A DNA stretch of 64,000 nt from Pseudomonas putida. Lineage in GTDB: Bacteria; Pseudomonadota; Gammaproteobacteria; Pseudomonadales; Pseudomonadaceae. The stretch lies in contig NZ_SMTE01000003.1 in the NCBI RefSeq assembly GCF_004357765.1, positions 124,001-188,000 on the forward strand, written 5' to 3'. The notes below the pieces were generated by a model. That model did not search any database, was not told where the DNA came from, and saw only the letters and a program-made list of their open reading frames with translations. A program made the position numbers and the translations under genes. Below, in pieces: positions 39,644 to 49,413 of the stretch. Position 1 is the first letter of the stretch. Each line of letters begins with the position of its first letter.

Positions 39644-41182
39644 TCACTCCTGCAACTGCAAGGTCGCCTGCTGGCGCAAGGTAGCCCCGAGGAAATACGC
39701 CGGCGCCCGCATCCGCGAAAGCATCATCAGCACGATCCCCAGCGCCGAGATGATCGCCGCGATCACGAACACCAGCCCCACGCCCGCCACGTGCGAACCG
39801 CTGCCGAACTCCGGCGAGGCGCTGTCGATCGCCGTACGCACGAAGATCACCGACAGGATCACCCCACCCAGCAGCGGACACAATCCGCGCATGAAGAAAT
39901 GGCGCACGCTGTCGAACAGGCTGTGACGGAAATACCAGACGCAGGCGAACGCCGTCAGCGAATAGTAGAAGCAGATCATCATGCCCAATGCGGTGATGGT
40001 GTCAGCCAGCACGTTTTCGCTGAGGGTACGCATGGTCACGTAGAACAGGCCTGCTGCCACACCGGCGCAGATCGTCGCGTAGCGTGGCGTCTGCGAGCGC
40101 GGGCAAACCTCGGCGAAACGCTGAGGCACGGCGCCGTAGTAACCCATCGCCAGCAGGGTACGGGCCGGCGAGACGAAGGTCGACTGCAGCGAGGCTGCGG
40201 TGCTGGCCAGCACCGCGATGGACATCAGGATCGCCAACGGCCCCATGACCGGGCCGGCCAGATGGGCAAAGACGTTTTCCTGGATACGTGGGTTGTTCAA
40301 GCCCAGGCCGTCCTCGCTGATACCTGCGAATTGCAAGGTGGCAATAGCGGTCACCAGGTACAGGCCGAGGATCAGCAGCACCGTCCAGGTGGCTGCCTTG
40401 CCTGGTACCTCGTCGCTACCGATCGACTCTTCGCTGACCGTCAGGCACACATCCCAACCCCAGAAAATGAAGATCGACAAGGACAGTCCAGCAGCGAAGG
40501 CCGAGAACGACTCGACGCCAAATGGGTTGAACCAGGCCAGGTCGAAGGCCAACGGCGGCGGCGCGGTGGTTTCGCTGAAAGCGGCAAAGGAGAAGCCGAT
40601 CAGCACCAGCAACTGCAAGGCGACCAGACCATATTGCACGGTCATGGTGGTGGCCATGCCGCGGCAACAGATCCACACCGCCATGGCGATGAACACGCAA
40701 CAGGTGATGATGTTGATCAACAGGTTATCGGCCAGCGCCGCCAGTTCGTGTTGCCCCGTGATCTGGGCAATGAAGAGGTAGAAGAAGTCGACGGCGACGC
40801 CCGCCAAATTGGATAGCACGATGGTGGTGGCGACCACCAAACCCCAGCCGCCGATCCAGCCGATCATTGGGCCAAAGGCCCGCGCCGACCACGTGAAGGA
40901 GGTGCCGCTGTCAGGCTCCGCCGCGTTCAGCTCGCGGTAGCCGAGGGCGACCAACAGCATGGGCAGGAAGCCGACGATGAATACCGCCGGCAGGTGCGCT
41001 CCGACCTCGCGCACGGTGGGGCCAAGGGCGCCGGTCAGGGTATAGACCGGGGCAATCGTGGAAATGCCCAGCACCACGCTGGCCAGCAGGCCGAGACGTC
41101 CTTTGGCCAGGCCTTTGCTGCGCGGGACAGTGCCCGAGTCGGCCGCATCGGGTGGGCGGCCGGCTTCTGTGTAATCGCTCAT
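39644..41182 (-). CDS. APC-family amino acid/polyamine permease
   Basis: 512 residues from the ATG at 41182, about twelve membrane segments. LGISTIAPVYTLTGALGP and RELNAAEPDSGTSFTWSARA are typical of the amino acid-polyamine-organocation superfamily. It lies 60 bases downstream of spuA and in the same direction as spuI-spuA, so import of putrescine or a related amine is the natural reading; the sequence alone does not prove the substrate. Confidence 0.85.
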   Translation of the reverse strand: MSDYTEAGRPPDAADSGTVPRSKGLAKGRLGLLASVVLGISTIAPVYTLTGALGPTVREVGAHLPAVFIVGFLPMLLVALGYRELNAAEPDSGTSFTWSARAFGPMIGWIGGWGLVVATTIVLSNLAGVAVDFFYLFIAQITGQHELAALADNLLINIITCCVFIAMAVWICCRGMATTMTVQYGLVALQLLVLIGFSFAAFSETTAPPPLAFDLAWFNPFGVESFSAFAAGLSLSIFIFWGWDVCLTVSEESIGSDEVPGKAATWTVLLILGLYLVTAIATLQFAGISEDGLGLNNPRIQENVFAHLAGPVMGPLAILMSIAVLASTAASLQSTFVSPARTLLAMGYYGAVPQRFAEVCPRSQTPRYATICAGVAAGLFYVTMRTLSENVLADTITALGMMICFYYSLTAFACVWYFRHSLFDSVRHFFMRGLCPLLGGVILSVIFVRTAIDSASPEFGSGSHVAGVGLVFVIAAIISALGIVLMMLSRMRAPAYFLGATLRQQATLQLQE

Positions 41183-41242
41183 GAGTAAACCGTAACTATT
41201 AGAATTGTTTTCACGGACCTCGACGAGGAGACCCGCTTCCAC

Positions 41243-42016
41243 TCATTGATGGCTCGCTGCCCGGTCGACCCGCGCAGCATGGGCAATGCAGGCCTCGCGA
41301 AACGCCTGGAACAGGCGCAACGAGACCGGGTTGTCGGCAAAACGCCATTCCGGGTGCCACTGCACGCCGAGCACCAGGCCCGGCGCATCCGGCATCGACA
41401 CCGCTTCGATCAGGCCATCCGGGGCCCTCGCCTCGACGCGCAGGCCTGGGGCCAAACGGTCGATGCCCTGGCTGTGCAGCGAGTTGACCTCGAACCGCTC
41501 AGACAGGCCAAGGCTCTCGAACAGGCCGCCAGCTTCGACGCTGACGGCATGACGAGGGCCATATTGCACCTCCAGGGGTGCATCCTCAGGTTCGCGATGG
41601 TCCAAGAAGTCCGGTAGCGCCTGCACGCGTTGGTGCAAACTGCCGCCAAGGGCCACATTGAGTTCCTGGAAACCACGGCAGATACACATCACCGGCACGC
41701 CGGCGGCAATGGCGGCACGCAGCAGCGGCAGGGTCAGCAGGTCACGCGCCTGATCGTGCCGGGTGCCTTGCGCGCTAGGGGCGCCATTGTAGTGATGCGG
41801 TTCGACATTGGAAGGCGAACCGGTGAAAAGAATGCCATCGAGCCGCGCCAGCAACGCCTGGGTATCGCTGCCGCCATCGCGGGCCGGCAGGATCACCGGC
41901 AATCCGGCGAACGCCGCCGCTTCCACATACTTGTCGCCCACCGTGTGCGACGGGTTCTTGCCGACCTGCTGACGGCAGGCGCTGACACCGATCAAGGGGA
42001 CCGCAATTGCGCTCAT
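41243..42016 (-). CDS. spuA: Gamma-glutamyl-GABA hydrolase (PuuD/SpuA type)
   Basis: 257 residues from the ATG at 42016, four bases after the spuI stop. A class I glutamine amidotransferase-like fold of the PuuD type: the nucleophile region MCICRGFQELNVALGG, and the His-Glu pair in VQWHPEW. It would free GABA from gamma-glutamyl-GABA, the last step of the gamma-glutamylputrescine route. Known as PuuD in E. coli, SpuA/PauD in pseudomonads. Confidence 0.9.
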   Translation of the reverse strand: MSAIAVPLIGVSACRQQVGKNPSHTVGDKYVEAAAFAGLPVILPARDGGSDTQALLARLDGILFTGSPSNVEPHHYNGAPSAQGTRHDQARDLLTLPLLRAAIAAGVPVMCICRGFQELNVALGGSLHQRVQALPDFLDHREPEDAPLEVQYGPRHAVSVEAGGLFESLGLSERFEVNSLHSQGIDRLAPGLRVEARAPDGLIEAVSMPDAPGLVLGVQWHPEWRFADNPVSLRLFQAFREACIAHAARVDRAASHQ

Positions 42017-42020
42017 GGGC

Positions 42021-43403
42021 TTACACCGTGTGCAGGTACCAGTTGTACTCGAGGTCGGAGATAGACACTTCGAACTCGGCCAGCTCACTCTCCTTGCAGG
42101 CCACGAAGATGTCGATGTAGTCCGGGCTGATGTATTGGTTGAGCACTTCGCTGTCGTCCAATGCACGCAGGGCGTCGCGCAGGTTGTTCGGCAGGCTCTG
42201 CTCCAATTGCTCGTAGGAATTGCCTTCGATCGGCGCACCCGGCTCGATCTTGCTGGTAAGACCGTGATGGATACCGGCGAGGATCGAGGCGAGCATCAGG
42301 TACGGGTTGGCGTCGGCACCGGCCACGCGGTGCTCGATGCGCACGTTGTCGCTGCTGTCGGTCGGCACACGTACGGCCACGGTGCGGTTGTCCAGGCCCC
42401 AGCTCGGCGCATTGGGGACATAGAACTGCGCGCCAAAACGACGGTACGAATTGATGTTCGGGCAGAGGAACGCCATCGACGCCGGCATGGTTTCCAGCAC
42501 GCCGCCGATAGCGTGGCGCAGTGCATCGCTCTGCAGCGGGTCGGCACTGGCGAAGATGTTCTTGCCGGTTTTCTTGTCGAGCAGCGAGATGTGCACGTGC
42601 AGGCCGTTGCCAGCTTGGCCCGGATAGGGTTTGGCCATGAAGGTGGTGTCCATCTCATGGTCGTAGGCGACGTTCTTGATCAGCCGCTTGAGCAGGATCG
42701 CGTAGTCGCAGGCCTTCAGCGGGTCGGCCACGTGATGAAGGTTCACTTCGAACTGCGCCGGGGCGCTTTCCTTGACGATGGCGTCGGCTGGCAGGCCTTG
42801 CTCCTTGGCCGCTTCGAGCATGTCCTGAAGGCAGTCGGCATATTCGTCGAGATCGTCGATCAGGTAGACCTGGGTCGACTGCGGGCGCTTGCCGGAAATC
42901 GGCGAGCGCGGCGGCTGCGGACGCCCGTTGAGGTTGTCCTGGTCGATCAGATAGAACTCCAGCTCGAACGCCGCGCAGATGTCCAGGCCCAGGTCGTCGA
43001 ACTTGCTCACCACCTGGCGCAGCACTTCGCGCGGATCGGCGAAGAACGGTGCGCCGTCCAGTTCGTGCATGGTCATCAGCAACTGGGCGGTGGGGCGCTT
43101 CTGCCAGGGTTCGTCCGACAACGTTCCAGGGATCGGGAAGCAGATGCGATCGGCATCGCCGATGTCCAGGCCCAGGCCAGTGCTTTCCACGGTCGAGCCG
43201 TTGATATCCAGGGCGAACAACGACGCCGGCAGGTTGATGCCTTTCTCGAACACCTTGTGCAGACTGGCCCGCTCGATGCGCTTGCCACGTACCACGCCGT
43301 TCATGTCGGAGATCAGCAGATCGACATACTGGGTATCCGGATGGGCCTGGAGGAAGTCATTCATCTCGCTGGAAGAACTGGCGCACGGGGTGACCGACGT
43401 CAT
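42021..43403 (-). CDS. spuI: Glutamate-putrescine ligase (glutamine synthetase-like)
   Basis: 460 residues from the ATG at 43403 (AAAGGA eight bases upstream; another ATG three codons earlier has no room for a site). Glutamine synthetase fold: FELEFYLID, ESAPAQFEVNLHH, NGLHVHISLLD and IEHRVAGADANPYL. Sequence and context match PuuA/SpuI, which links glutamate to putrescine using ATP, the entry step of the route completed by PauB, PauC and SpuA. Not the biosynthetic GlnA: it lacks the adenylylation region. Confidence 0.9.
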   Translation of the reverse strand: MTSVTPCASSSSEMNDFLQAHPDTQYVDLLISDMNGVVRGKRIERASLHKVFEKGINLPASLFALDINGSTVESTGLGLDIGDADRICFPIPGTLSDEPWQKRPTAQLLMTMHELDGAPFFADPREVLRQVVSKFDDLGLDICAAFELEFYLIDQDNLNGRPQPPRSPISGKRPQSTQVYLIDDLDEYADCLQDMLEAAKEQGLPADAIVKESAPAQFEVNLHHVADPLKACDYAILLKRLIKNVAYDHEMDTTFMAKPYPGQAGNGLHVHISLLDKKTGKNIFASADPLQSDALRHAIGGVLETMPASMAFLCPNINSYRRFGAQFYVPNAPSWGLDNRTVAVRVPTDSSDNVRIEHRVAGADANPYLMLASILAGIHHGLTSKIEPGAPIEGNSYEQLEQSLPNNLRDALRALDDSEVLNQYISPDYIDIFVACKESELAEFEVSISDLEYNWYLHTV

Positions 43404-43530
43404 GATGTACATCCTTTGATGTGCTGCGGCGATGTGGGGGGATACGGCTGGCGCCTCACGGGCGACGATGGTTGCAGCTGTTGTTGTTTTCACTTTCCCA
43501 TCGTGGGGATTGATCGCCCGACCGAGCGCA

Positions 43531-43559
43531 TTGATTCCCGGGGGCCGTTCCACTATAAA
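43531..43559 (+). promoter_or_regulatory. Candidate promoter of the LysR gene beside spuI
   Basis: TTGATT (43531-43536), 17-base spacer, TATAAA (43554-43559), about 50 bases before the LysR start, in the divergent gap with spuI. Confidence 0.55.
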
Positions 43560-43610
43560 ATGGCCCTAACGCAACAGACATTGGCAATTCGGCAAGCAGA
43601 GCGTGCACCA

Positions 43611-44483
43611 ATGCAATATCAGATCACCCATGCCGACCTCTCCCTGGTCCTGGCCCTGGAGCGCGGTCGGTCACTGGCCAAGGCCGCCGAACTGCTCAAG
43701 GTCGACGTCTCGACGGTGTTCCGCTCGATCCGCCGCCTCGAATCGGCGCTCGGCACCGCGCTGTTCGTCAAGAGCCGCAAAGGCTACCTGCCGACCGACA
43801 CCGCCCAAGCCCTGGCCGAGCAGGCCGAGCGCGCCGAACAGGCGCTGGAAGCCGCGCGCATCGCCATGAGCAGCGGCGAGCAGGTGGTCAGCGGCACGGT
43901 GCGCCTGACCTGTACCGAAGCGGTAATGCATAGCCTGCTGCTGCCGGCGCTGGCGGACTTCATGCCCAACTATCCGGCGCTGTCGCTGGAAATGGGTACC
44001 TCCAACACCTTCGCCAACCTCAGCCGCCGCGATGCCGACATCGCGCTGCGCCTGACCAACACCCCTCCCGAGCATTTGGTGGGCCGTTGCCTGGGCTCAA
44101 CGTCCTATGTGATCTGCGGCCAACCCCAGTGGCGCGAGCGCCTGGCCGAAAGCGCCGCCAATGTGCCGTGGATCGCGCCGGACGACTCGATGCAGGACCA
44201 CCCCACGGTAGTCTGGCGTAACCAACAGTACCCAGGGCTCAGCCCGCGCTACCAGTGCAGCGGCATGTCGACCATCGCCCAACTGGTCAGTACCGGCCTG
44301 GGGGTGGCGGCCTTGCCCGACTACATGGTCGACGCCCTGCCCGGGGTGGATGCGCTCAGCGGCCCGTTGCCCGGCTGCGACACCCAGCTGTGGCTACTGA
44401 CCCGCCCCGATTGCCGGGCGTTGCGTTCGGTGCAGACGCTATTCGAGGAGCTGACCCCACGGTTGCGTGGCGCGATGCTCTGA
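43611..44483 (+). CDS. LysR-family transcriptional regulator
   Basis: 290 residues from the ATG at 43611. The N-terminal domain (HADLSLVLALERGRSLAKAA, VDVSTVFRSIRRLESALG) and the substrate-binding domain (LTCTEAVMHSLLLPALADF) are LysR type. The frame is open for over 500 codons upstream, through the antisense of spuI, but nothing there is a protein family. It is divergent from spuI-spuA-permease and may regulate them; the ligand is unknown. Confidence 0.88.
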   Translation: MQYQITHADLSLVLALERGRSLAKAAELLKVDVSTVFRSIRRLESALGTALFVKSRKGYLPTDTAQALAEQAERAEQALEAARIAMSSGEQVVSGTVRLTCTEAVMHSLLLPALADFMPNYPALSLEMGTSNTFANLSRRDADIALRLTNTPPEHLVGRCLGSTSYVICGQPQWRERLAESAANVPWIAPDDSMQDHPTVVWRNQQYPGLSPRYQCSGMSTIAQLVSTGLGVAALPDYMVDALPGVDALSGPLPGCDTQLWLLTRPDCRALRSVQTLFEELTPRLRGAML

Positions 44484-44547
44484 GGGTGTTGTGTTTCAGG
44501 GGCTGCTGGCGTTATCGTCGGAACCAGGCGTTCAGGGTGTCTGCTAC

Positions 44548-44578
44548 GGCCCTTTCGCGGGTGAACCCGCTCCCACAG
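44548..44578. repeat. Single REP element
   Basis: One REP variant (CCTTTCGCGGGTGAACCCGC then TCCCACAG) between the LysR gene and rpoZ, with no inverted partner. Confidence 0.8.
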
Positions 44579-44614
44579 CAGGGCATCGTGTCTGATCACT
44601 CGACAAAACAGCGC

Positions 44615-44643
44615 TTCCCTATTGGCTGGTGATTTTTTAAACT
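44615..44643 (+). promoter_or_regulatory. Candidate rpoZ-spoT promoter
   Basis: TTCCCT (44615-44620), 17-base spacer, TAAACT (44638-44643), about 60 bases before rpoZ. Only a moderate match. Confidence 0.4.
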
Positions 44644-44703
44644 ATCGAGTCCGCCTGCCCATATTGGGTTGCACGCCTACCGCATTTGCTACTGAGGAAG
44701 ACC

Positions 44704-44967
44704 ATGGCCCGCGTAACTGTTGAAGACTGCCTGGAACACGTGGATAACCGCTTTGAGCTGGTCATGCTCTCGACCAAGCGCGCCCGCCAGCTGGCTACCG
44801 GCGGCAAGGAGCCACGCGTAGCGTGGGAAAACGACAAGCCGACCGTCGTCGCCCTGCGCGAGATCGCCGAAGGCATCGTTACCCCTGAGTTCATCGCCGC
44901 CGAAGAGATCGTCACCGAGGATCCGGTCTTCGCCGCGTTCGAGGACGAGTCCAACGAGGCAGTCTGA
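44704..44967 (+). CDS. rpoZ: RNA polymerase omega subunit
   Basis: 87 residues from the ATG at 44704 (GAGGAAG upstream). [20 protein letters not shown] and [15 protein letters not shown] are the omega signatures. It helps assemble RNA polymerase and forms part of a ppGpp site in E. coli. First gene of rpoZ-spoT-ridA, so a ppGpp target and the ppGpp enzyme share a transcript. Confidence 0.97.
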   Translation: MARVTVEDCLEHVDNRFELVMLSTKRARQLATGGKEPRVAWENDKPTVVALREIAEGIVTPEFIAAEEIVTEDPVFAAFEDESNEAV

Positions 44968-45026
44968 TTGATGCCTGGTCGACGTCGCGCGGCACAAGGC
45001 CCTCTTCCTCGGCAAGAGGTGAAATC

Positions 45027-47135
45027 ATGCCGGGCATAGAAGCCTTAGCCGAACGGCTGTCGACCTACCTGGGCCCCGAACAGGTCAACCTGGTTCGCCG
45101 GGCCTATTTCTACGCCGAACAGGCGCACGATGGGCAACGCCGCCGCAGTGGCGAGCCCTACGTGACCCATCCGCTGGCCGTGGCCAGCATCCTCGCCGAC
45201 ATGCACATGGACCATCAGAGCCTGATGGCCGCCATGCTGCACGACGTGATCGAAGACACCGGCATCGCCAAAGAAGCCCTCTGCCAGCAATTCGGCGAGA
45301 CCGTGGCCGAACTGGTCGATGGGGTCAGCAAGCTGACCCAGATGAACTTCGAAACCAAGGCCGAGGCCCAGGCCGAGAACTTCCAGAAGATGGCCATGGC
45401 CATGGCGCGCGATATCCGCGTGATCCTGGTCAAGCTCGCCGACCGTCTGCACAACATGCGCACCCTGGAAGTGCTGTCCGGCGAGAAACGCCGGCGCATC
45501 GCCAAGGAAACCCTCGAGATTTACGCCCCCATCGCCAACCGCCTGGGCATGCACACCGTGCGTGTGGAGTTCGAGGACCTCGGCTTCAAGGCCATGCACC
45601 CGATGCGCTCGGCGCTGATCCATCGTGCGGTGAAGAGCGCACGCGGCAACCGCAAGGAAATCGTCGCCAAGATCGAGCAGTCGCTGGCCAACTGCCTGGC
45701 CGCCGACGGTATCGAGGGCGAGGTCAGCGGCCGGCAGAAACACCTCTATGGCATCTACAAGAAGATGCGCGGCAAGCGTCGTGCCTTCAACGAGATCATG
45801 GACGTGTACGCCTTCCGCATCATCGTCGACAAGGTCGACACCTGCTACCGCGTGCTCGGCGCCGTGCACAACCTGTACAAGCCGCTACCCGGTCGCTTCA
45901 AGGACTACATCGCGATTCCCAAGGCCAACGGCTACCAGTCGTTGCACACCACGCTGTTCGGCATGCATGGCGTGCCCATCGAGATCCAGATCCGCACCCG
46001 CGAAATGGAAGAGATGGCCAACAACGGCATCGCCGCGCACTGGCTGTACAAGTCCAACGATGACGAACAACCCAAGGGCAACCATGCCCGTGCTCGCCAG
46101 TGGGTCAAAGGCATCCTCGAGCTGCAGCAGCGCGCCGGCAACTCGCTGGAATTCATCGAGAGCGTGAAGATCGACCTGTTCCCGGACGAGGTCTACGTAT
46201 TCACGCCCAAAGGCCGGATCATGGAGCTGCCCAAAGGCTCCACCGCCGTCGACTTCGCCTATGCGGTCCACACCGATGTCGGGAACAGCTGCATCGCCTG
46301 CCGCATCAACCGCCGCCTGGCGCCCCTGTCCGAACCGCTGCAAAGCGGTTCCACGGTGGAAATCGTCAGCGCCCCGGGGGCAAGGCCAAACCCGGCGTGG
46401 CTCAACTTCGTGGTCACTGGCAAGGCGCGCACGCACATTCGCCATGCCCTCAAGCAGCAGCGCCGTTCCGAATCGATCAGCCTCGGCGAACGCCTGCTGA
46501 ACAAGGTACTCACCGGCTTCGACAGCAGCCTGGAGAAAATCCCGCAGGAGCGCATCCAGGCCGTACTCGCCGAATACCGCGTCGAGCTGATCGAAGACCT
46601 GCTCGAGGACATCGGCCTGGGTAACCGCATGGCCTACGTGGTGGCGCGGCGCCTGCTGTCGGCCGAGGGCGAGCAACTGCCGGCCCCGGAAGGCCCACTG
46701 GCCATCCGCGGCACCGAAGGTCTGGTACTGAGCTACGCCAAGTGCTGCACGCCGATCCCGGGCGACCCGATCGTCGGCCATCTGTCGGCAGGCAAAGGCA
46801 TGGTCGTGCACCTGGAAAACTGCCGCAACATCAGTGAAATCCGCCATAACCCGGAGAAGTGCGTGCAGCTGTCCTGGGCCAAGGACATCACCGGCGAGTT
46901 CAACGTCGAACTGCGCGTCGAACTCGAACACCAGCGCGGCCTGATCGCCCTGCTCGCCAGCAGCGTGAACGCCGCCGACGGCAACATCGAGAAGATCAGC
47001 ATGGACGAACGCGACGGCCGTATCAGCGTGGTCCAGCTGGTGGTCAGCGTGCATGACCGCGTGCACCTGGCTCGTGTGATCAAGAAACTGCGCACGCTGA
47101 CCGGCGTGGTCCGTATCACCCGGATGCGTGCGTAG
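45027..47135 (+). CDS. spoT: Bifunctional (p)ppGpp synthetase/hydrolase SpoT
   Basis: 702 residues. Order of domains: HD hydrolase (about 20-180, with [12 protein letters not shown] and [10 protein letters not shown], the HD pair intact), RelA/SpoT synthetase (about 230-350, [20 protein letters not shown]), TGS (about 385-445, [16 protein letters not shown]), a helical and zinc-finger region ([15 protein letters not shown]), and ACT (about 630-700). The intact HD motif makes it SpoT rather than RelA. It sets alarmone levels in stress. Confidence 0.97.
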   Translation: MPGIEALAERLSTYLGPEQVNLVRRAYFYAEQAHDGQRRRSGEPYVTHPLAVASILADMHMDHQSLMAAMLHDVIEDTGIAKEALCQQFGETVAELVDGVSKLTQMNFETKAEAQAENFQKMAMAMARDIRVILVKLADRLHNMRTLEVLSGEKRRRIAKETLEIYAPIANRLGMHTVRVEFEDLGFKAMHPMRSALIHRAVKSARGNRKEIVAKIEQSLANCLAADGIEGEVSGRQKHLYGIYKKMRGKRRAFNEIMDVYAFRIIVDKVDTCYRVLGAVHNLYKPLPGRFKDYIAIPKANGYQSLHTTLFGMHGVPIEIQIRTREMEEMANNGIAAHWLYKSNDDEQPKGNHARARQWVKGILELQQRAGNSLEFIESVKIDLFPDEVYVFTPKGRIMELPKGSTAVDFAYAVHTDVGNSCIACRINRRLAPLSEPLQSGSTVEIVSAPGARPNPAWLNFVVTGKARTHIRHALKQQRRSESISLGERLLNKVLTGFDSSLEKIPQERIQAVLAEYRVELIEDLLEDIGLGNRMAYVVARRLLSAEGEQLPAPEGPLAIRGTEGLVLSYAKCCTPIPGDPIVGHLSAGKGMVVHLENCRNISEIRHNPEKCVQLSWAKDITGEFNVELRVELEHQRGLIALLASSVNAADGNIEKISMDERDGRISVVQLVVSVHDRVHLARVIKKLRTLTGVVRITRMRA

Positions 47136-47158
47136 TCCGCCAACCGCAAGGAGTCATC

Positions 47159-47539
47159 ATGAGCAAGACCGTCATCAACAGCGACAAGGCCCCTGCCGCC
47201 ATCGGTACCTACTCCCAGGCGATCAAGGCCGGCAACACCGTGTACATGTCCGGACAGATTCCACTGGATCCGAAAACCATGGAACTGGTCGAAGGCTTCG
47301 AAGCCCAGACCGTGCAGGTGTTCGAGAACCTCAAGGCCGTCGCCGAGGCCGCCGGCGGCTCGTTCAAGGACATCGTCAAGCTGAACATCTTCCTCACTGA
47401 CCTGAGCCACTTCGCCAAGGTCAACGAAATCATGGGCCGTTACTTCGAACAGCCCTACCCTGCTCGCGCCGCCATTGGCGTTGCCGCACTGCCCAAGGGC
47501 GCCCAGGTCGAAATGGACGCCATCCTGGTCATCGAATGA
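47159..47539 (+). CDS. ridA: RidA family 2-iminobutanoate/2-iminopropanoate deaminase
   Basis: 126 residues. The family signature [20 protein letters not shown] is complete, with the arginine that binds the carboxylate. It hydrolyses reactive enamines and imines from PLP enzymes. Follows spoT by 23 bases; a perfect GTGACGGGC/GCCCGTCAC hairpin lies after the stop. Confidence 0.94.
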   Translation: MSKTVINSDKAPAAIGTYSQAIKAGNTVYMSGQIPLDPKTMELVEGFEAQTVQVFENLKAVAEAAGGSFKDIVKLNIFLTDLSHFAKVNEIMGRYFEQPYPARAAIGVAALPKGAQVEMDAILVIE

Positions 47540-47547
47540 TGCCCCTG

Positions 47548-47570
47548 GTGACGGGCGCTCTGCCCGTCAC
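47548..47570 (+). other. Hairpin after ridA
   Basis: GTGACGGGC-gctct-GCCCGTCAC, a nine-base stem with a five-base loop, ten bases after the ridA stop. No T-run follows, so it may be a processing or stabilising hairpin, or a weak terminator before the next gene. Confidence 0.5.
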
Positions 47571-47593
47571 CTCCTCAGCAAGGTTATCCCGTC

Positions 47594-48325
47594 ATGCGTC
47601 AAGCACTGCCCCTCGCGCTGGCAGCCCTGTTCCTGAGCGGTTGCGCCAGCCACAAACCCGAAGACTACAACGGCACCTGGATCAACCAGGACGCCATCAC
47701 TGCAGCCGTCAAAGGTGAAAGCCTGCGCCAGGCGTTGGACGAAAACGGCCCGGTGTTCGAATGGCAACTCAACGTGGCCGACCAACGCGCCAGCTACAGC
47801 AACGGCTTCGAAGCCGCCGACGGCCAACTGACCGCGAACCAGAAGCAATGGCAAGCCAGCTTCGATGGCGGTCAGACCGAGCAGTTGGCACTCGATGGCG
47901 ATGAACTGATCGCGACCGATCCTGCCGGAGCCAAACGGACCTTCGTCCGCGTCAAGCAACAGCCCGCGGCCAATGCCCCGCTGGGCAGCAGCTTCGAGAA
48001 AGCGCTGTACCAGGCGTACCTGGGCGGTGATTGGAAGATCGTCGAAGGCCAAGGCAAAGGGGGCGTGGTGCGTTTCGCCGACAATGGCGGCGTGACCGGC
48101 CTGCCGGGTCCGGACCGTTATGCCCTGTGCCTGGCAGGCGACTGCGCCAGCATGGGCGGCAGCAACGACAGCCTTTGGCTGGAGCGCAACCAACGCGGCG
48201 CACCCTTCATCTTCAAGCGCGATGGCGACACGCTGGAGATCTACCGGGCCGTCAATACCGCGCAGGCCAACGACATTCCGCAGCTGGTCGCGGGTGCCAA
48301 GCAGTGGGTGCTGGAGCGGGATTGA
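47594..48325 (+). CDS. Lipoprotein of unknown function
   Basis: 243 residues. Signal peptide MRQALPLALAALFLSGCAS with a clear lipobox. The mature protein has two similar-looking beta-rich halves (EDYNGTWINQDAITAAVKGE; LGGDWKIVEGQGKGGVVRFA) and a Cys pair in ALCLAGDCAS. I do not recognise a named family. It may be cotranscribed with rpoZ-spoT-ridA. Confidence 0.75.
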   Translation: MRQALPLALAALFLSGCASHKPEDYNGTWINQDAITAAVKGESLRQALDENGPVFEWQLNVADQRASYSNGFEAADGQLTANQKQWQASFDGGQTEQLALDGDELIATDPAGAKRTFVRVKQQPAANAPLGSSFEKALYQAYLGGDWKIVEGQGKGGVVRFADNGGVTGLPGPDRYALCLAGDCASMGGSNDSLWLERNQRGAPFIFKRDGDTLEIYRAVNTAQANDIPQLVAGAKQWVLERD

Positions 48326-48358
48326 TCGGCTGAGCGGTGGTTCTGCGGCGAGCGCATG

Positions 48359-49219
48359 TCAGCTCTGAGCGCCCGCCAGAATCGCCGCATACCCTTCTTT
48401 GTAACTCGGATACACCGGCGCCCAACCCAACTTGCGCGCCCGGGCATTGCTGCAGCGCTTGCTGCCGGTGCGCCGCACGCGTTGCTCATCGGACCACTGG
48501 CTGACGCCCATGTAGCCTCGCAGCCAGGCGACCACATCGGCCAGCGGCGCCGGGTCGTCATCCACTCCGATGTAGCAGTCCTCCAGCGCCACCCCATCGT
48601 CATCGGCCTGCAGCAGGAAGGCCAACAGGCTCGCCGCATCCTCGGCGTGGATTCGGTTGCCATATAAAGGCGGCTCTTCGGCCACTCGGTAGCCTTGGCG
48701 CACCTGGCTCAACAGCCACTCGCGCCCCGGCCCGTAGATACCGGTCAGACGCACCACGCTGGCAGGGATACCGCTGGCCAGCGCCAGCTTTTCAGCTTCG
48801 AGCATCACCCGGCCGGAGTAACCCTCCGGCTCGGTAGCCGCCGTTTCGTCGATCCACTCGCCGTTCTTTTGCGCGAACACGCTACTGCTGGACACGAACA
48901 GCAAGCGACGCGGGCGCTGACCACGCTCGGCCAACCAACTCAGCACATGCCGCAGGCCCTCGACGTAGGCCGCCTGATAACCAGCCTCGTCGTGCTGGCT
49001 GGCCGCCACGCAATACACCAGATAGTCCGGCGCACGCTGCGGCCAGGCCGCGGGAATCTGCGCCTGGCCCAAGTCGGCCGCCACCGGGTCGACGCCTTCG
49101 GGCAGATGCGAGACGGAGCGTCGCAGGCCACTCACCTGCCAGCCCCGCGCCAGTAATTGCTGAGCCAGACGGCCACCCACATCACCACAACCTACGATCA
49201 TTGCCGAAAGGTCTGACAT
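48359..49219 (-). CDS. NAD-dependent epimerase/dehydratase-like protein (YeeZ type)
   Basis: 286 residues from the ATG at 49219 (GGGAG seven bases upstream). A Rossmann-fold short-chain protein: nucleotide motif MIVGCGDVGGRLAQQLLARG and a SSSSVF segment, but no YxxxK is obvious at the usual place, only EPEGYSGRVMLEAEK. This matches YeeZ/SDR-extended atypical members with unknown substrate. Convergent with the preceding lipoprotein gene. Confidence 0.8.
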   Translation of the reverse strand: MSDLSAMIVGCGDVGGRLAQQLLARGWQVSGLRRSVSHLPEGVDPVAADLGQAQIPAAWPQRAPDYLVYCVAASQHDEAGYQAAYVEGLRHVLSWLAERGQRPRRLLFVSSSSVFAQKNGEWIDETAATEPEGYSGRVMLEAEKLALASGIPASVVRLTGIYGPGREWLLSQVRQGYRVAEEPPLYGNRIHAEDAASLLAFLLQADDDGVALEDCYIGVDDDPAPLADVVAWLRGYMGVSQWSDEQRVRRTGSKRCSNARARKLGWAPVYPSYKEGYAAILAGAQS

Positions 49220-49283
49220 CACAAAACTCCCTAGACCAAAGGTTCAGGCTAGCCGGATTAGACGATGGGCGGCTAGGACCAGA

Positions 49284-49336
49284 TTGAAAAAAGCAACATC
49301 ATTACTTTTGTTAACAAGAATTACTTGCAATAATGG
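49284..49336 (+). promoter_or_regulatory. Promoter region of exbB with Fur-like element
   Basis: TTGAAA (49284-49289) could be a -35. The AT-rich stretch around GAATTACTTGCAATAATGG (49318-49336) has the dyad ATTACTTGCAATAAT and partly resembles a Fur box. Iron control of exbB-exbD-tonB is expected in pseudomonads, but the match is weak. Confidence 0.35.
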
Positions 49337-49413
49337 CACCCCTATCTGTTCTCGGCCTGAATCGAGGCCTTGAAGAACGCCACTTTCTTACTTCTTCATC
49401 AGGTCCGGCCAGC

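Noticed and set aside
42015-43610. Long plus-strand open frame running into the LysR gene (822 codons in total)
   Set aside because: The first 532 codons are antisense to spuI and spuA, with no family match. Only the last 290 residues, from 43611, form a LysR protein.
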